This document shows, one piece after another, positions 5,627 to 5,961 of a stretch of DNA of 5,961 nt. A program made the position numbers and the translations under genes. The notes below the pieces were generated by a model that did no database searches, was not told the origin of the DNA, and worked only from the letters and a program-made list of their open reading frames with translations. This stretch comes from WUQU01 sp038849025 (lineage in GTDB: Archaea; Thermoproteota; Bathyarchaeia; Bathyarchaeales; Bathycorpusculaceae), in contig JAWCNE010000074.1 in the NCBI GenBank assembly GCA_038849025.1, forward strand, positions 1 through 5,961. The letters run 5' to 3'. Within the stretch, counting starts at the first letter, position 1, and each line of letters begins with the position of its first letter.

Positions 5627-5961
5627 ACATAAAAAAACTTAACGTATGGTTTAAAGACAATCACGTTCTGAAGAATGTAACACTCACCATAAAAGAGAAT
5701 TCTGTAACTGCAATAATGGGACCTTCTGGTTGTGGAAAAAGCACCTTCCTAAGGGCGATCAACCGAATGAATGAAATTATAGACGGATGCCACACCACAG
5801 GCGAAATATATATTGATGGACAAAACATATACAATGGAAACACAGACGTTTATGAGTTAAGAAGAAAAGTTGGAATGGTTTTTCAGAAACCAAACCCCCT
5901 TCCAAAATCAATTTTCGATAACATCGCCTTCGGAGTAAAAATCCATAAAATAACAGACGGA
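5614..5961 (+). CDS. pstB: Phosphate ABC transporter ATP-binding protein PstB (5' part)
   Basis: This is the ATPase that powers the importer on the cytoplasmic face. Only the first 116 residues are in the window; the family is usually about 250, so the signature motif, Walker B and H-loop lie beyond the right edge. Visible are the A-loop region near W12-F13, the Walker A motif GPSGCGKST (36-44), RAINRMNE (48-55), which is characteristic of PstB, and the Q-loop VFQKPNPLPKSIFDN (89-103) with Q91. The QKPNPLP-SI sequence is typical of PstB and separates it from other ABC ATPases. The ATG at 5614 follows a near-perfect GGAGGAG and overlaps pstA by 13 bases. The truncation is due to the window boundary, not to mutation. 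Confidence 0.96.
   Translation, partial: MAKIDIKKLNVWFKDNHVLKNVTLTIKENSVTAIMGPSGCGKSTFLRAINRMNEIIDGCHTTGEIYIDGQNIYNGNTDVYELRRKVGMVFQKPNPLPKSIFDNIAFGVKIHKITDG

Noticed and set aside
1..5961. CRISPR array, insertion-sequence ends or rRNA
   Set aside because: No regularly spaced repeats, no paired terminal repeats with a transposase, and no rRNA-like sequence were seen.

Overview
The window looks like a piece of an archaeal chromosome. The evidence is a regulator with an AbrB-type DNA-binding domain fused to a PhoU domain, TATA-like elements at the expected distance upstream of starts, a phosphate-binding protein whose N-terminus resembles an archaeal class III (prepilin-type) signal, and Shine-Dalgarno sequences such as GAGGTG and GGAGGAG. 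An uncultured Thermoproteota-type or Bathyarchaeia-like lineage is possible, but that is a guess from style and not a demonstrated placement.

Left part (1 to about 1522): one leftward gene of unknown function (252-1319) with hairpins beyond its stop codon. The + strand here is rich in A and C. At 1501-1522 lies a short copy of the 3' end of a tRNA gene (T-loop plus acceptor strand, resembling archaeal tRNA-Leu) with no tRNA body in front of it. Such orphan 3' ends are classic scars of elements that integrate into tRNA genes. Its orientation would put the unknown gene inside the element and the phosphate genes outside it.

Middle (1523-1740): no intact gene. It holds a perfect 9-bp inverted repeat and a possible frameshifted gene relic that runs tail-to-tail into the next gene.

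Right part (1741-5961): a phosphate-uptake locus. The leftward AbrB-PhoU gene and the rightward pstS-pstC-pstA-pstB operon diverge from a compact 79-106 bp intergenic region (depending on the pstS start) with two back-to-back TATA-like elements, both part of one inverted repeat ATATTG-N10-CAATAT. PstS captures phosphate outside the cell, PstC and PstA form the membrane channel, and PstB (cut off by the window edge) is the ATPase. The PhoU-type protein probably senses or signals phosphate status and, through its AbrB domain, may bind DNA, possibly in its own shared promoter. Genes in the operon are tightly packed: pstC/pstA share one base and pstA/pstB overlap by 13 bases.

The phosphate transport system is well known. 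The least explained content is the unknown gene at 252-1319, the putative integration scar, and the shared promoter architecture.
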